Origin: Bacteroidota bacterium
GTDB taxonomy: Bacteria > Bacteroidota > Bacteroidia > Cytophagales > Cytophagaceae
Assembly: GCA_023458555.1 (NCBI GenBank)
Contig: JAEWYS010000004.1
Location: 124,001 to 188,000, forward strand
Direction: 5' to 3'
Length of the DNA: 64,000 nucleotides
Shown here: positions 26,367 to 36,023 of the stretch, one piece after another
Layout: each line of letters opens with the position of its first letter
How positions within the stretch are numbered: position 1 is the stretch's first letter
The notes under the pieces: model-generated
Told to the model about the DNA's origin: nothing
Databases searched by the model: none
What the model saw: the letters and a program-made list of their open reading frames with translations, nothing else
Position numbers and translations under genes: made by a program

Positions 26367-27743
26367 TTGAATAACTACTGGAAAAATATAATACAAGGGA
26401 GCATAACAATGCTGGAAGGTCTGCGACTGACGTTCAGGCATCTTTTTTATGCTACCCGGCGCAGAAAACCTCTTTCAGTAGAAAGCCCCAATTATTTTGA
26501 CCAGCAAAACGGACTTGTTACTACTCTGTACCCTCATGAAACAATTCCGGTGCCGGATAATGGTCGTTATCGGTTGTATAATGAAATAGATGACTGCATT
26601 GTATGTGATCTGTGCGCCAAAATATGTCCGGTAAACTGTATTGAAATCGATGCTATAAAATCGGCTGAAGAAATAGGCAAAACATCTGATGGTTCTGCCA
26701 AGCGGCTTTACGCAGGGAAGTTTGACATAGACATGGCCAAATGCTGTTTCTGCGGATTATGTACTACTGTTTGCCCTACAGAGTGCCTTACGATGACTAA
26801 AACGTATGACTTTCCGGAATTTGATATCCTGAATATGAATTACCACTTTACGAATCTGAGCCCTGAGGAAGCAGAAGAAAAGCGGAACTTGTATGAAGAA
26901 AGTCAGCGAATCAAAGCAGAACTCAAAAAGCAGAAAGAACAAAACAAAGGAGAAGAGAATCCGCCAGAGCAATCAGTTGCACCTAAAGTTGCCGGAGCAA
27001 AACCGGCATTTAAGCCTGCGATAAAACCTGTAAGCAAGCCAGTACAGCAATCCGGCACTGCTGACGCAGGCTCTGAAAACACTGAGCCAAACGTGCCCGG
27101 ACAAAAAACTCCGGATGTACCTCCGACTGCCAAATCTGCCATAAAGCCAATTGTCGGGCCGATAACCGGAACTAAGAAACCTGATACCCCTGCTGATAAG
27201 CCAACAGCAGACTCTGATGAAGGAAACAAAGCACAGGGAGAAGCAAAAAAGCCGGCTATCGCTAATGAAGAAAAAACAACGCCCAGATCTAACGTCACCA
27301 AACCGATAATAAGGCCAGTTATTAAATCTGCTGCTTCCCAATCGGAGACAAAGACCAACGAGCGCTCAGATCAACCTGTTGAAAACAATACGGAATCTCC
27401 GGATACGAAACCGGCAAAGCCTGTACTTCCGAAACCTGTGATTAAACCGGTTGTCAGACCAGTCATCCCTGAAAAAACGAAAGAAGATACACCTGCAGAT
27501 GATGCTCTTTCCTCTGCCTCTGCTTCTTCCAAAGAATCAACAGATAAATCCGACGAAGAGCAAGCAGCGAAAAAAGCTATAAGGGCAGACAAAACAACAG
27601 AGGACAACCCTGCCTCAGCACGGGACCAAGAGGGTTCAGACGAAATAAAGAACATTAATCCAAAACCCGTCAGGCCGGTGATAAAGCCAATTATAAAACC
27701 GGTAATAAAGCCAAAGAAAGACAGCGAGGACTCCAGCGAATGA
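26367..27743 (+). CDS. nuoI: NADH-quinone oxidoreductase subunit I with long Lys-Pro-rich C-terminal tail
   Basis: Residues 1-165 are a normal NuoI (TYKY) subunit that holds two [4Fe-4S] clusters: C77-x2-C80-x2-C83-x3-C87 and C126-x2-C129-x2-C132-x3-C136. The TTG start preserves the amphipathic N-terminal helix; ATG at 26409 is the alternative. Residues 166-195 form a charged helix, and about 196-458 are a disordered tail of Pro, Lys, Glu, Ser and Thr containing at least five [KR]P-[IV] blocks (about 211-227, 255-267, 311-320, 350-372 and 431-451). Usual NuoI has 160-220 residues, so this more than doubles the protein. The reading frame is open throughout and overlaps nuoJ by 4 bases, so the tail is not a frameshift artefact. 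Confidence 0.95.
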   Translation: MNNYWKNIIQGSITMLEGLRLTFRHLFYATRRRKPLSVESPNYFDQQNGLVTTLYPHETIPVPDNGRYRLYNEIDDCIVCDLCAKICPVNCIEIDAIKSAEEIGKTSDGSAKRLYAGKFDIDMAKCCFCGLCTTVCPTECLTMTKTYDFPEFDILNMNYHFTNLSPEEAEEKRNLYEESQRIKAELKKQKEQNKGEENPPEQSVAPKVAGAKPAFKPAIKPVSKPVQQSGTADAGSENTEPNVPGQKTPDVPPTAKSAIKPIVGPITGTKKPDTPADKPTADSDEGNKAQGEAKKPAIANEEKTTPRSNVTKPIIRPVIKSAASQSETKTNERSDQPVENNTESPDTKPAKPVLPKPVIKPVVRPVIPEKTKEDTPADDALSSASASSKESTDKSDEEQAAKKAIRADKTTEDNPASARDQEGSDEIKNINPKPVRPVIKPIIKPVIKPKKDSEDSSE

Positions 27744-28276
27744 ATTGGGTACAATACATATATTTCTTTTTCTGGCTGATGACATTTGGCGGTGCCGTCT
27801 TTCTGGTATTTGCCAAAGACGTTATCAGCGCAGCATTTTCGCTTCTGATATGTTTTCTGGGGGTAGCTGCTCTTTTTATTCTCGCTGGTGCCGAATTTCT
27901 CGGGGTGGCGCAGATAATGATCTATATAGGTGGTATATTGCTATTGTTTCTCTTTGGAATTATGATGTCCCGGAGACTCAATGATGATGCTTTGAATAAA
28001 GTGTCAAATAATAATATAGTCGCCGGGCTGACACTCGGTCTTGGTTTGCTGGCTGGGCTGTTAATGATTATAGTAAGCATTGGTTTTTCTGATCTCTTCT
28101 GGATAAAAAATCATTCGCTGGCTGACAATCATCCGGCACCATCTCATATCAACTCAATCGGAATTAAACTGATGACTGATTATATTTTGCCATTTGAGAT
28201 TGCTGCATTAATTTTAATGCTTGCTCTAATGGGAGCATCAGTAATTGCGGCAAAAGTTATTAAAAGAAAATCCTGA
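27740..28276 (+). CDS. nuoJ: NADH-quinone oxidoreductase subunit J
   Basis: A 178-residue membrane subunit with five hydrophobic segments and the family block 'FAKDVISAAFSLLICFLGVAALF' followed by 'GAEFLGVAQIMIYIGGI', which contains the conserved pi-bulge helix region. The ATG overlaps the nuoI stop (ATGA), giving translational coupling. It is part of the proton-pumping membrane arm. Confidence 0.95.
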   Translation: MNWVQYIYFFFWLMTFGGAVFLVFAKDVISAAFSLLICFLGVAALFILAGAEFLGVAQIMIYIGGILLLFLFGIMMSRRLNDDALNKVSNNNIVAGLTLGLGLLAGLLMIIVSIGFSDLFWIKNHSLADNHPAPSHINSIGIKLMTDYILPFEIAALILMLALMGASVIAAKVIKRKS

Positions 28277-28280
28277 TCCC

Positions 28281-28580
28281 GTGCTGATATATTATTTGAT
28301 TCTGGCTGCTGTGCTATTTTGTTGTGGACTGATTGTAGTTCTCATCAAGAAAAATGCTGTCATGGTGCTTATGGGAATCGAGCTGATGTTAAATGCAGTC
28401 AATCTCAATTTTATCGCATTTTCACAATATGATTCTGCCTTGATGCAGGGACAGTTTTTTACGCTCTTTATTCTGGTTATAGCGGCTTCGGAAGCCGCAG
28501 TTGGCCTGGCAATTATTCTGAATATCTATAGTCATTTTAATTCATCCGATATACGCGATGCAAATACTTTACAAGGCTGA
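28281..28580 (+). CDS. nuoK: NADH-quinone oxidoreductase subunit K
   Basis: I place the start at the GTG at 28281, 4 bases after nuoJ, giving 99 residues, the usual NuoK length. The upstream TTG at 28245 would add 12 hydrophilic residues and overlap nuoJ. Three membrane helices carry the conserved glutamates: 'GIELMLNAVNLNF' and 'VIAASEAAVGLAI'. It belongs to the proton pathway of the complex I membrane arm. Confidence 0.95.
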   Translation: MLIYYLILAAVLFCCGLIVVLIKKNAVMVLMGIELMLNAVNLNFIAFSQYDSALMQGQFFTLFILVIAASEAAVGLAIILNIYSHFNSSDIRDANTLQG

Positions 28581-28583
28581 CCG

Positions 28584-30725
28584 ATGGAAACGTCCTTTCA
28601 ACAAATTATAACTGCCTCTCCCCCGGATTTTCCCATTCTGGTATCAATCGCTCTGCTATTTCTTCCATTACTGAGCTTTGTCTTCTTGTATTTTTTCGGG
28701 CATAAGCTTCCCCGCAAAGGTGATATTTACTCTGCATCTTTTATCGGTCTAGCCTTTCTGACTGCAGGCTGGCTGTTCTTCAGAGTATATACCTCAACAA
28801 GCTTTTACTATTCGTTTGCATGGTTCTCCATAGATAGCATAAGCGATCCAATCCGGTTCACAATGAGCATTATGCTGGACAGAGTTTCGGTATTAATGCT
28901 GGTCATAGTTACTTTCATTTCATTGCTCGTACATCTGTACTCCATCGAGTATATGGAAGGGAAACGGAACTATCTGCGCTATTTTCCATATCTGGCGCTA
29001 TTTACCTTTTCAATGCTTGGTATAATCCTGTCAAACAATCTTCTGGTTACTTTTATGTTCTGGGAGCTGGTCGGCTTTTCGAGTTATCTGCTGATCGGAT
29101 TCTGGTTTGAAAAGGATAGCGCAGGCAAGGCTGCAAAAAAAGCTTTCCTATACAATCGCGTGGGAGACTGGGGATTCATTTCTGGCCTTCTGATTCTCTG
29201 GATGCAATACGGAACACTCGAACTTTCCCTGATCGAGGTTCTGCAAACCGAAGCTCCGTCAGGTTTCTGGCTGAGTCTGGCCGGCCTAGGCATTCTGGGA
29301 GGGGTAATGGGCAAATCAGCCCAGTTCCCTTTAATGGCTTGGCTTCCTGATGCCATGGAAGGACCAACACCAGTCTCAGCACTCATCCACGCCGCAACGA
29401 TGGTTGCAGCCGGCATATATCTGTTATTTAAAGTCTTTTTCCTGCTTACACCTCCTGTCCTGAATCTGATTGTGCTGACCGGAGCTCTTACGGCGCTGCT
29501 TGGTGCAATCTCTGCCCTGATGCAATACGATATAAAAAAAGTACTTGCGTTTTCGACTGTATCACAACTGGGATATATGGTCATGGCTGTCGGAACCGGC
29601 GCATATGATGCAGCGTTATTCCATCTCTTAACTCACGCCTTTTTCAAAGCCTGTCTTTTCCTGACAGCAGGAGCTGTTATTCATGAAATGCATCACATAA
29701 AGAAACATCTGTTCGTAGACAGACATTTTTATGATTTCAGCACGCTTGATATGCGCATGATGGGGGCATTAAAATCTAAAATGCCCATAACATTTGCATC
29801 TTATTGCATAGCAGCACTTTCCCTGATCGGTATCCCTCTTTTTTCCGGATTCCTTTCCAAAGACGCTATTCTTATTCATGCACTGGACTGGTCTGCAAAC
29901 CAGCCAAGTATTGTCGCCTATCTTGTACCCTTAAGCGCCCTGTTTACTGTATTTCTGACAGCATTTTACATGGCCAGGCAGATCTTTCTGGTATTTTTCG
30001 GAGAGTTCAGACTGGGACAACAGTTTCCTCCTGCAAAGCACACTTTTGATAGACACGCCAAAGATCCTGGCAATCTGATGAAAATACCTATGCTGATACT
30101 GGCAGCATTGTCACTGTTTCCTTTCTTCTCAGTCAATCCTTTCAGCATTTCAGATGTCTGGTTTCTAAAAAGCTTTTCAGCAACAACAGGCCATTCATCC
30201 AGGCTTGTTCATTACCTTGTCCCTATATTTTCGGTAATGCTGGCTTTGACCGGGATATATGCTTCCTGGCTTTTATTTAGGCGGAAAAATGTTTTCGCCA
30301 CAGAAAATTCAATGCTTTTCTCGATCTCAGCCAATAATTTATATCAGGATCTGCTGGTAAAAAATTATATCGAACGCCCCGTCATGCGTATTGCAGGAAA
30401 TCTGAATGACCTGGACCAAAAAGTAATCGACCGGACTCTCCACACCATAATCAGGCTTCAGCTTTACTTTGCCGATATTCTTTCGGTTTTTGACAGAAAA
30501 ATAGTGAATAATATAGTCCACGCCATTGCTATTTCACAAGTGATTATCGCGCATATCGCTGCTTTTACTGACACCTATATAGTTGACGGATTTATTCGTC
30601 TTATCACGTACTGCTCTGCCAAAGCAGGCAATATTGCAAGGAGCTGGCAAACAGGCGGTATACAGCGTTACGTACTGTATCTGAGTGCTGTCGTGCTGAT
30701 GTTTTTATTTATCATAATTCTATAA
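28584..30725 (+). CDS. nuoL: NADH-quinone oxidoreductase subunit L
   Basis: A 713-residue antiporter-like subunit at the distal end of complex I. The conserved block 'MEGPTPVSALIHAATMVAAGIYL' and 'LVGFSSYLLIGFWFE' are visible, with the helix-7/8 lysine region 'GKSAQFPLMAWLPDAM'. The C-terminal 150 residues contain the long amphipathic helix and final membrane segment expected of NuoL. It starts 3 bases after nuoK. Confidence 0.96.
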   Translation: METSFQQIITASPPDFPILVSIALLFLPLLSFVFLYFFGHKLPRKGDIYSASFIGLAFLTAGWLFFRVYTSTSFYYSFAWFSIDSISDPIRFTMSIMLDRVSVLMLVIVTFISLLVHLYSIEYMEGKRNYLRYFPYLALFTFSMLGIILSNNLLVTFMFWELVGFSSYLLIGFWFEKDSAGKAAKKAFLYNRVGDWGFISGLLILWMQYGTLELSLIEVLQTEAPSGFWLSLAGLGILGGVMGKSAQFPLMAWLPDAMEGPTPVSALIHAATMVAAGIYLLFKVFFLLTPPVLNLIVLTGALTALLGAISALMQYDIKKVLAFSTVSQLGYMVMAVGTGAYDAALFHLLTHAFFKACLFLTAGAVIHEMHHIKKHLFVDRHFYDFSTLDMRMMGALKSKMPITFASYCIAALSLIGIPLFSGFLSKDAILIHALDWSANQPSIVAYLVPLSALFTVFLTAFYMARQIFLVFFGEFRLGQQFPPAKHTFDRHAKDPGNLMKIPMLILAALSLFPFFSVNPFSISDVWFLKSFSATTGHSSRLVHYLVPIFSVMLALTGIYASWLLFRRKNVFATENSMLFSISANNLYQDLLVKNYIERPVMRIAGNLNDLDQKVIDRTLHTIIRLQLYFADILSVFDRKIVNNIVHAIAISQVIIAHIAAFTDTYIVDGFIRLITYCSAKAGNIARSWQTGGIQRYVLYLSAVVLMFLFIIIL

Positions 30726-30757
30726 TTTTCAATCATTTAAAGCTTAAGAAAACAGAA

Positions 30758-32434
30758 ATGTCTTCCTACATATTAAGTATCCTGTTATTCCTTCCTCTGC
30801 TATGTCTGGTATTCTTATACCTGCCGGTCATTCCAAAATCTGCCGGAAAATACATCTCACTCGGATCATCCATTATTCAGCTTCTTATTGCAGTTTTCAT
30901 TTACCTGACATATGTTCCGACACCGGACAATTTTCAGTTTACAGAAATCGCCTCATGGATACATGTCAGCCTGGGAAGCTTCGGGGCACTCTCCATTGAT
31001 TATCATCTGGGAGTCGACGGACTCAATGTCAGCATGCTACTTCTCACTGGAATAGTCCTTGTTGCAGGAGCTATTGCATCATTTACTATCAAGGAAAAAG
31101 AAAAAGCTTACCATGGCCTGTATTTGCTGTTATCCTGCACTATTATGGGCTGCTTTCTGGCACTGGACTTCTTTCTTTTCTATTTATTCTTTGAATTTAT
31201 GCTACTGCCCATGTATTTCCTTATCGGAATATGGGGAGGTCCGCGAAAAGAATATGCGTCTATAAAATTCTTCCTTTATACCTTCTTTGGTTCATTATTT
31301 ATTCTGATTGCCATTATAGGCTTATATATTTCTGTCATTGATCCGGTTCAGACAGCAGTCAGTCTGCAGCTCGCTTCAGATATCAGCCTGGTTACCCCGG
31401 CGATAATTGCAGATGTACAATCCATGCTGGCTTCCGGGCAGATTCCAGACCATCTACTTGTCCGGTCATTCAGTATCACAGACATGCATAATCCCGCCAA
31501 TTTCATACCCGGCTCAATACTGGCACAACACAGTGACTGGCTGATATTCGGGTACTCTCCGAGATTACTGGCGTTTCTGTTCCTGTTAATCGGCTTTCTT
31601 GTCAAGCTGCCGGCAATCCCTCTTCATACCTGGCTGCCGGACGCCCACGTAGAAGCTCCTACCCCGATCTCTGTTGTTCTGGCGGGCATACTTCTAAAGA
31701 TCGGTGGCTATGGCATAGCCCGAACAGCATATTCCATCTTACCGGACGGCGCAATCGCTTTTGCATGGCTTATCGGCCTGATCGGAGTTATCACCATTAT
31801 CTATGCAGCTTTCAATGCGCTTGCCATGAAAGATCTCAAAAAGCTTATTGCCTATTCCTCTGTATCACATATGGGTTTTGTGCTGCTGGGCATGGCCAGC
31901 CTTACAGAAGAAGGAGTAAACGGAGCTTTCTACATGATGTTTAGTCATGGTATTATAAGCAGTCTTTTATTCATCTGTGCCGGTATACTCTATGACCGTA
32001 CCCACAGCCATCTTATTGAGGATTATCGTGGCTTGGCGGCAAAAATGCCCTTGTACACAACAGTGGTAGCAATCGCTTTCTTTGCTTCGCTTGGCCTGCC
32101 AGGTTTCAGTGGTTTCATTAGCGAGATTCTTGTGTTGATGGGTGCATTCAAATCCGGTTCTGTCAATCTTTTATTACCACACTGGATGGCAGTAGCAGGA
32201 GCATTTGGAATTGTACTGGGAGCCGGCTATTATTTATGGACACTCCAGCGAATGTTTTTTGGCAAACTCTGGTATAAAGACACAACCTGGGCATTTCCGG
32301 ACCTGAGCATAAGAGAATATAGTATGGTATTACCTCTTGTTGTGCTGACCATTTTGTTTGGCCTTCTGCCTGGGATATTGTTAGACGCTATTTCACCCAC
32401 TATCGGGCAATTTATCAACGCAATAATAAAGTAA
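30758..32434 (+). CDS. nuoM: NADH-quinone oxidoreductase subunit M
   Basis: A 558-residue antiporter-like subunit. 'FEFMLLPMYFLIGIWGG', 'KLPAIPLHTWLPDAHVEAP' and 'KLIAYSSVSHMGFVLLG' are hallmark blocks. A loop at about residues 200-255, between two hydrophobic segments, is longer than in E. coli NuoM. It follows nuoL by 32 bases and directly abuts nuoN. Confidence 0.96.
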   Translation: MSSYILSILLFLPLLCLVFLYLPVIPKSAGKYISLGSSIIQLLIAVFIYLTYVPTPDNFQFTEIASWIHVSLGSFGALSIDYHLGVDGLNVSMLLLTGIVLVAGAIASFTIKEKEKAYHGLYLLLSCTIMGCFLALDFFLFYLFFEFMLLPMYFLIGIWGGPRKEYASIKFFLYTFFGSLFILIAIIGLYISVIDPVQTAVSLQLASDISLVTPAIIADVQSMLASGQIPDHLLVRSFSITDMHNPANFIPGSILAQHSDWLIFGYSPRLLAFLFLLIGFLVKLPAIPLHTWLPDAHVEAPTPISVVLAGILLKIGGYGIARTAYSILPDGAIAFAWLIGLIGVITIIYAAFNALAMKDLKKLIAYSSVSHMGFVLLGMASLTEEGVNGAFYMMFSHGIISSLLFICAGILYDRTHSHLIEDYRGLAAKMPLYTTVVAIAFFASLGLPGFSGFISEILVLMGAFKSGSVNLLLPHWMAVAGAFGIVLGAGYYLWTLQRMFFGKLWYKDTTWAFPDLSIREYSMVLPLVVLTILFGLLPGILLDAISPTIGQFINAIIK

Positions 32435-33949
32435 TTGGAATATCAGGAATACATACCGCATAAGCTGGCTGAAATCACGGATAGTCTTTCTGCCATTTTT
32501 CCGGAAATATGCCTCTGCGTTATTTTCATACTAATCGTACTGACCGATCTGTTTAATAACAATGCACGCAATAGCAAACTGGCAGCCATTGCCATGTTTG
32601 GTGTATTTTTGTCCGGTTATTTTACGCTTATTCAGCTTTCCGAAATCAATCAGCTCTCCAGGAGCAGATTTCTGGGAATGCTGTACATCGATACTTTTGC
32701 GATATACTTCAAGCTTCTGTTCCTGCTGGCAGCTTTGCTGACCATTATATTCACCAATCTTTCCGCACAATTTAAACGGATTTATTATGGCGAATTTCTT
32801 GCCATTTTGTTTCTGGTATTGATCGGGCTCAACCTGCTCGTTGCTTCGCACAATCTGCTCATGATCTATCTTACTATCGAATTTGTATCTATCGGCAGCT
32901 ACATTCTCACCTTATTCAACTTCAATAAAAAAAGCAGCGAAGCCGGGCTCAAATATTTTGTATTTGGCGCAGTATCATCTGCTCTTATGCTTTACGGCAT
33001 GTCTTTTTTATATGGAATAAGCGGTACACTTGAAATCAATGAAGTCCTGCTACGGGGGTTGCAGGAAATTCCGGCTCCGGCAGCTGCAATCATTCTTGGT
33101 CTCACATTAAGTGGCTTTTTATTTAAAATAGGCATATTTCCTTTTCACACATGGGTTCCTGACGTGTATCAGGCTGCCCCCACTCCTATAGTCGCCTTTT
33201 TCTCAATCGCACCCAAGGCAGCCGGACTTGCCATAATGATCCGCTTGCTGTATCCGATAGCCGGAACATTATTTAGTATTGATTCTATTGTATTTCCCGT
33301 TGCTATTCTGGCTGCCGTCACACTTACAATAGGAAACTTCGCAGCAATCAGTCAGTGGAATGCCAAAAGGCTGCTTGCCTACTCATCAATTGCTCATGCC
33401 GGATTTATATTATGCGGACTGGTCTGTTTTTCAGAAACCGGAATCCTCAGCATAATCATCTATCTGTCAGTATATTTAATAATGAACTTTACGGCTTTTT
33501 TTCTGGTTGATCATTTATCGAAACAAGTTGGTTCAGAAGACGTAAGGAAATTTGCAGGATTAGGTGTTAAATTACCATTAATTGGAGTTATCTTTGTGAT
33601 AACAGCTGTTGCTTTGACCGGCTTGCCGCCAACAGCAGGGTTTTACGCCAAGCTGTTTGTATTTACTGCACTGTGGGAGAGTTTTCAGAATACAGGCAAT
33701 AATGTGCTTTTGTTTCTGTTACTATTTGGCGTGTTTAATGCAGTGATCTCGCTGTTTTATTATCTTAGAATACCATACATTATGTATTTCAAGAAAACAG
33801 ATAATGAAGTAAGTATAAAGGATTCTCTTGGCACCAACATGCTACTTACAGTCCTTGCTTTCCTTATGCTCCTGCTTTTCTTCAGTCCTGAATGGCTTAT
33901 CAATTACCTTAATTCAATAAATCTAAACCTCTCCAATCTTCCTCTATGA
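32435..33949 (+). CDS. nuoN: NADH-quinone oxidoreductase subunit N
   Basis: A 504-residue antiporter-like subunit. The blocks 'FKIGIFPFHTWVPDVYQAAPT' (shortened here) and 'AKRLLAYSSIAHAGFILCG' identify it. The chosen TTG start lies immediately after the nuoM stop; the reading frame has no ATG until well into the first membrane helix, so TTG is required. Its last bases overlap the start of the next gene (ATGA). Confidence 0.95.
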   Translation: MEYQEYIPHKLAEITDSLSAIFPEICLCVIFILIVLTDLFNNNARNSKLAAIAMFGVFLSGYFTLIQLSEINQLSRSRFLGMLYIDTFAIYFKLLFLLAALLTIIFTNLSAQFKRIYYGEFLAILFLVLIGLNLLVASHNLLMIYLTIEFVSIGSYILTLFNFNKKSSEAGLKYFVFGAVSSALMLYGMSFLYGISGTLEINEVLLRGLQEIPAPAAAIILGLTLSGFLFKIGIFPFHTWVPDVYQAAPTPIVAFFSIAPKAAGLAIMIRLLYPIAGTLFSIDSIVFPVAILAAVTLTIGNFAAISQWNAKRLLAYSSIAHAGFILCGLVCFSETGILSIIIYLSVYLIMNFTAFFLVDHLSKQVGSEDVRKFAGLGVKLPLIGVIFVITAVALTGLPPTAGFYAKLFVFTALWESFQNTGNNVLLFLLLFGVFNAVISLFYYLRIPYIMYFKKTDNEVSIKDSLGTNMLLTVLAFLMLLLFFSPEWLINYLNSINLNLSNLPL

Positions 33950-35838
33950 GTGATGTTATTAAGCACGAATGCGGAATTGCTCTGATCAGACTGCGAAAAC
34001 CGTATCAGTACTATATTGAAAAATACGGTACTCCCCTTTACGGCATCAATAAGCTCTATTTACTAATGGAAAAGCAGCATAACCGGGGCCAGGACGGAGC
34101 CGGTGTCGCCAGCATAAAGATCAATGTTCCGGAAGGTAAAAAGTATATTAGCCGTATACGATCGGTAGATGCACAGCCGATTTCAGTGATCTTTAACAAG
34201 ATCAACAAGAAATTCCGTAAAGCCCAGCGGGAAAATAAGGACAAATACTATGATGCCGCCTGGATGCAGGAGAATATAGGATTTACAGGGGAGGTTCTAT
34301 TGGGACACCTGCGCTATGGCACACATGGCAAAAATGAAATTGAAACCTGTCACCCGTTTCTCAGAGAGAATAACTGGAGAAGCCGCAATCTGGCCGTAGC
34401 AGGAAACTTCAATATGACCAATGTCGATGAGTTGTTTAAGAAACTCGTAGAGCTTGGTCAACATCCGAAAGAAAAGACCGATACAGTCACTGTACTGGAA
34501 AAAATAGGTCATTTCCTTGATGAAGAAAATCAGATTTTATTTGACACATACAAAGACCAGTATTCCAACAAGGAAATTTCCGATATCATCGAAAAAGAAC
34601 TGGATCTGCAAAGAGTGCTGATGCGCTCCTGCAAAGATTTTGACGGGGGCTATGCCATGGCCGGTATGACAGGACACGGCGCTGCTTTCGTAGCCAGAGA
34701 CCCTGCCGGTATCCGCCCGGCATACTACTACGCCGATGATGAAGTTGTGGTAGTAGCTTCCGAAAAACCCGCTATCAAAACCGCTTTTGGTATCGATTAT
34801 AAACAGATCAGGGAAGTTACCCCCGGCTTTGCCCTTATTATCAATCAGGACGGCTCTTACGCCGAGAAACAATTCATTGACCAGCTAACCAAAAAATCCT
34901 GCAGCTTTGAGCGCATCTATTTTTCACGAGGCTCCGATCCTGATATCTACAACGAACGGAAAAAACTTGGTGAGCTGCTATGCCCGCAGGTACTTGAGGC
35001 AATCAATTATGATCTGGAAAACACCGTTTTCAGCTATATACCCAATACAGCCGAAACAGCTTTCCTCGGTATGATGTCCGGACTGAATGATTACCTTGCC
35101 AAATACCGTAAAAAAGTAGTTGAGGAAGGTATCATAAAAGGATCGGAACTGGAAAAGATATTACAGTTTACCGCCCGTACAGAGAAACTTGTCATAAAAG
35201 ATGCGAAACTGCGTTCGTTTATAACCGCTGATGATCAGAGAGATGAATTTGTAACACATTTGTATGATACTACTTACGAAGTCATCCGTAAGGGTATCGA
35301 TACAGTGGTAGTAATTGATGATTCCATTGTGCGCGGCACAACTCTTGAAAAAAGCATCATTCGCATGATAGACAAGCTTGGCCCTAAAAAAATCGTGATT
35401 GTTTCTTCGGCCCCGCAAATCCGCTTCCCGGACTGCTATGGAATTGATATGTCCAAGATGCGTGAGTTTGTAGCTTTCAGAGCTGCTCTTTCTCTTCTGA
35501 AAGAGTCCGGCCTGGACAGCGTACTAGATGCAACTTATGAGAAATGTAAAGCAGCTCAGGGAGACCTGACCGGAAACCATAGAAATTATGTACAGGAGCT
35601 TTACACACCTTTTACCTATGAGCAGGTTTCCAAACGTATCGGAGAGATCGTTACCCCGGCCAAATGTAATGCTGAGGTACAGGTTGTGTTTCAAACCGTA
35701 GATAACCTGCATAAAGCCTGTCCCAAACATATAGGAGACTGGTATTTTACCGGTGATTATCCGACTTCTGGCGGAAACAGGGTTTCCAATAAGGCATTTG
35801 TCAACTTTATGGAAGGTAAAACCGTACGGGCATACTAA
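33946..35838 (+). CDS. Amidophosphoribosyltransferase-like protein (630 aa)
   Basis: An N-terminal nucleophile glutamine amidotransferase fused to a phosphoribosyltransferase domain, as in PurF. The catalytic Cys is C9 (HECGIA) after a short propeptide; 'LGHLRYGTHG' and 'GDFDGGYAMAG'-like residues complete the glutaminase half. The PRPP loop is 'VVVIDDSIVRGTTL' near residue 453. At 630 residues it is longer than ordinary PurF (470-510), with extra sequence between the two halves and at the C-terminus. I recall Bacteroidota having such a long form in addition to standard PurF, so the substrate may not be the canonical one. Its start overlaps nuoN by 4 bases, placing it in the nuo operon. Confidence 0.85.
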   Translation: MSDVIKHECGIALIRLRKPYQYYIEKYGTPLYGINKLYLLMEKQHNRGQDGAGVASIKINVPEGKKYISRIRSVDAQPISVIFNKINKKFRKAQRENKDKYYDAAWMQENIGFTGEVLLGHLRYGTHGKNEIETCHPFLRENNWRSRNLAVAGNFNMTNVDELFKKLVELGQHPKEKTDTVTVLEKIGHFLDEENQILFDTYKDQYSNKEISDIIEKELDLQRVLMRSCKDFDGGYAMAGMTGHGAAFVARDPAGIRPAYYYADDEVVVVASEKPAIKTAFGIDYKQIREVTPGFALIINQDGSYAEKQFIDQLTKKSCSFERIYFSRGSDPDIYNERKKLGELLCPQVLEAINYDLENTVFSYIPNTAETAFLGMMSGLNDYLAKYRKKVVEEGIIKGSELEKILQFTARTEKLVIKDAKLRSFITADDQRDEFVTHLYDTTYEVIRKGIDTVVVIDDSIVRGTTLEKSIIRMIDKLGPKKIVIVSSAPQIRFPDCYGIDMSKMREFVAFRAALSLLKESGLDSVLDATYEKCKAAQGDLTGNHRNYVQELYTPFTYEQVSKRIGEIVTPAKCNAEVQVVFQTVDNLHKACPKHIGDWYFTGDYPTSGGNRVSNKAFVNFMEGKTVRAY

Positions 35839-35871
35839 AACTAAAAAGACGCATAGCGGTTTAAGCTATAC

Positions 35872-35908
35872 ATACCCCGGGAATCAGATCATCCCGGGGT
35901 ATTTTTTT
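35872..35908 (+). terminator. Strong rho-independent terminator ending the nuo operon
   Basis: A perfect 11-base stem ATACCCCGGGA / TCCCGGGGTAT with a 9-base loop, followed by seven T. It lies 33 bases after the amidophosphoribosyltransferase-like gene. Confidence 0.92.
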
Positions 35909-36023
35909 GTCCTCTTCTTTCCTTTTATAAAACCACAACCAATTAACCATCAAAATTTTGCATATTTTGTAAAGTTAATTTCTTATAATGAAAAGCCGGA
36001 GAAAGCAAATAAGATTAAGTTAA

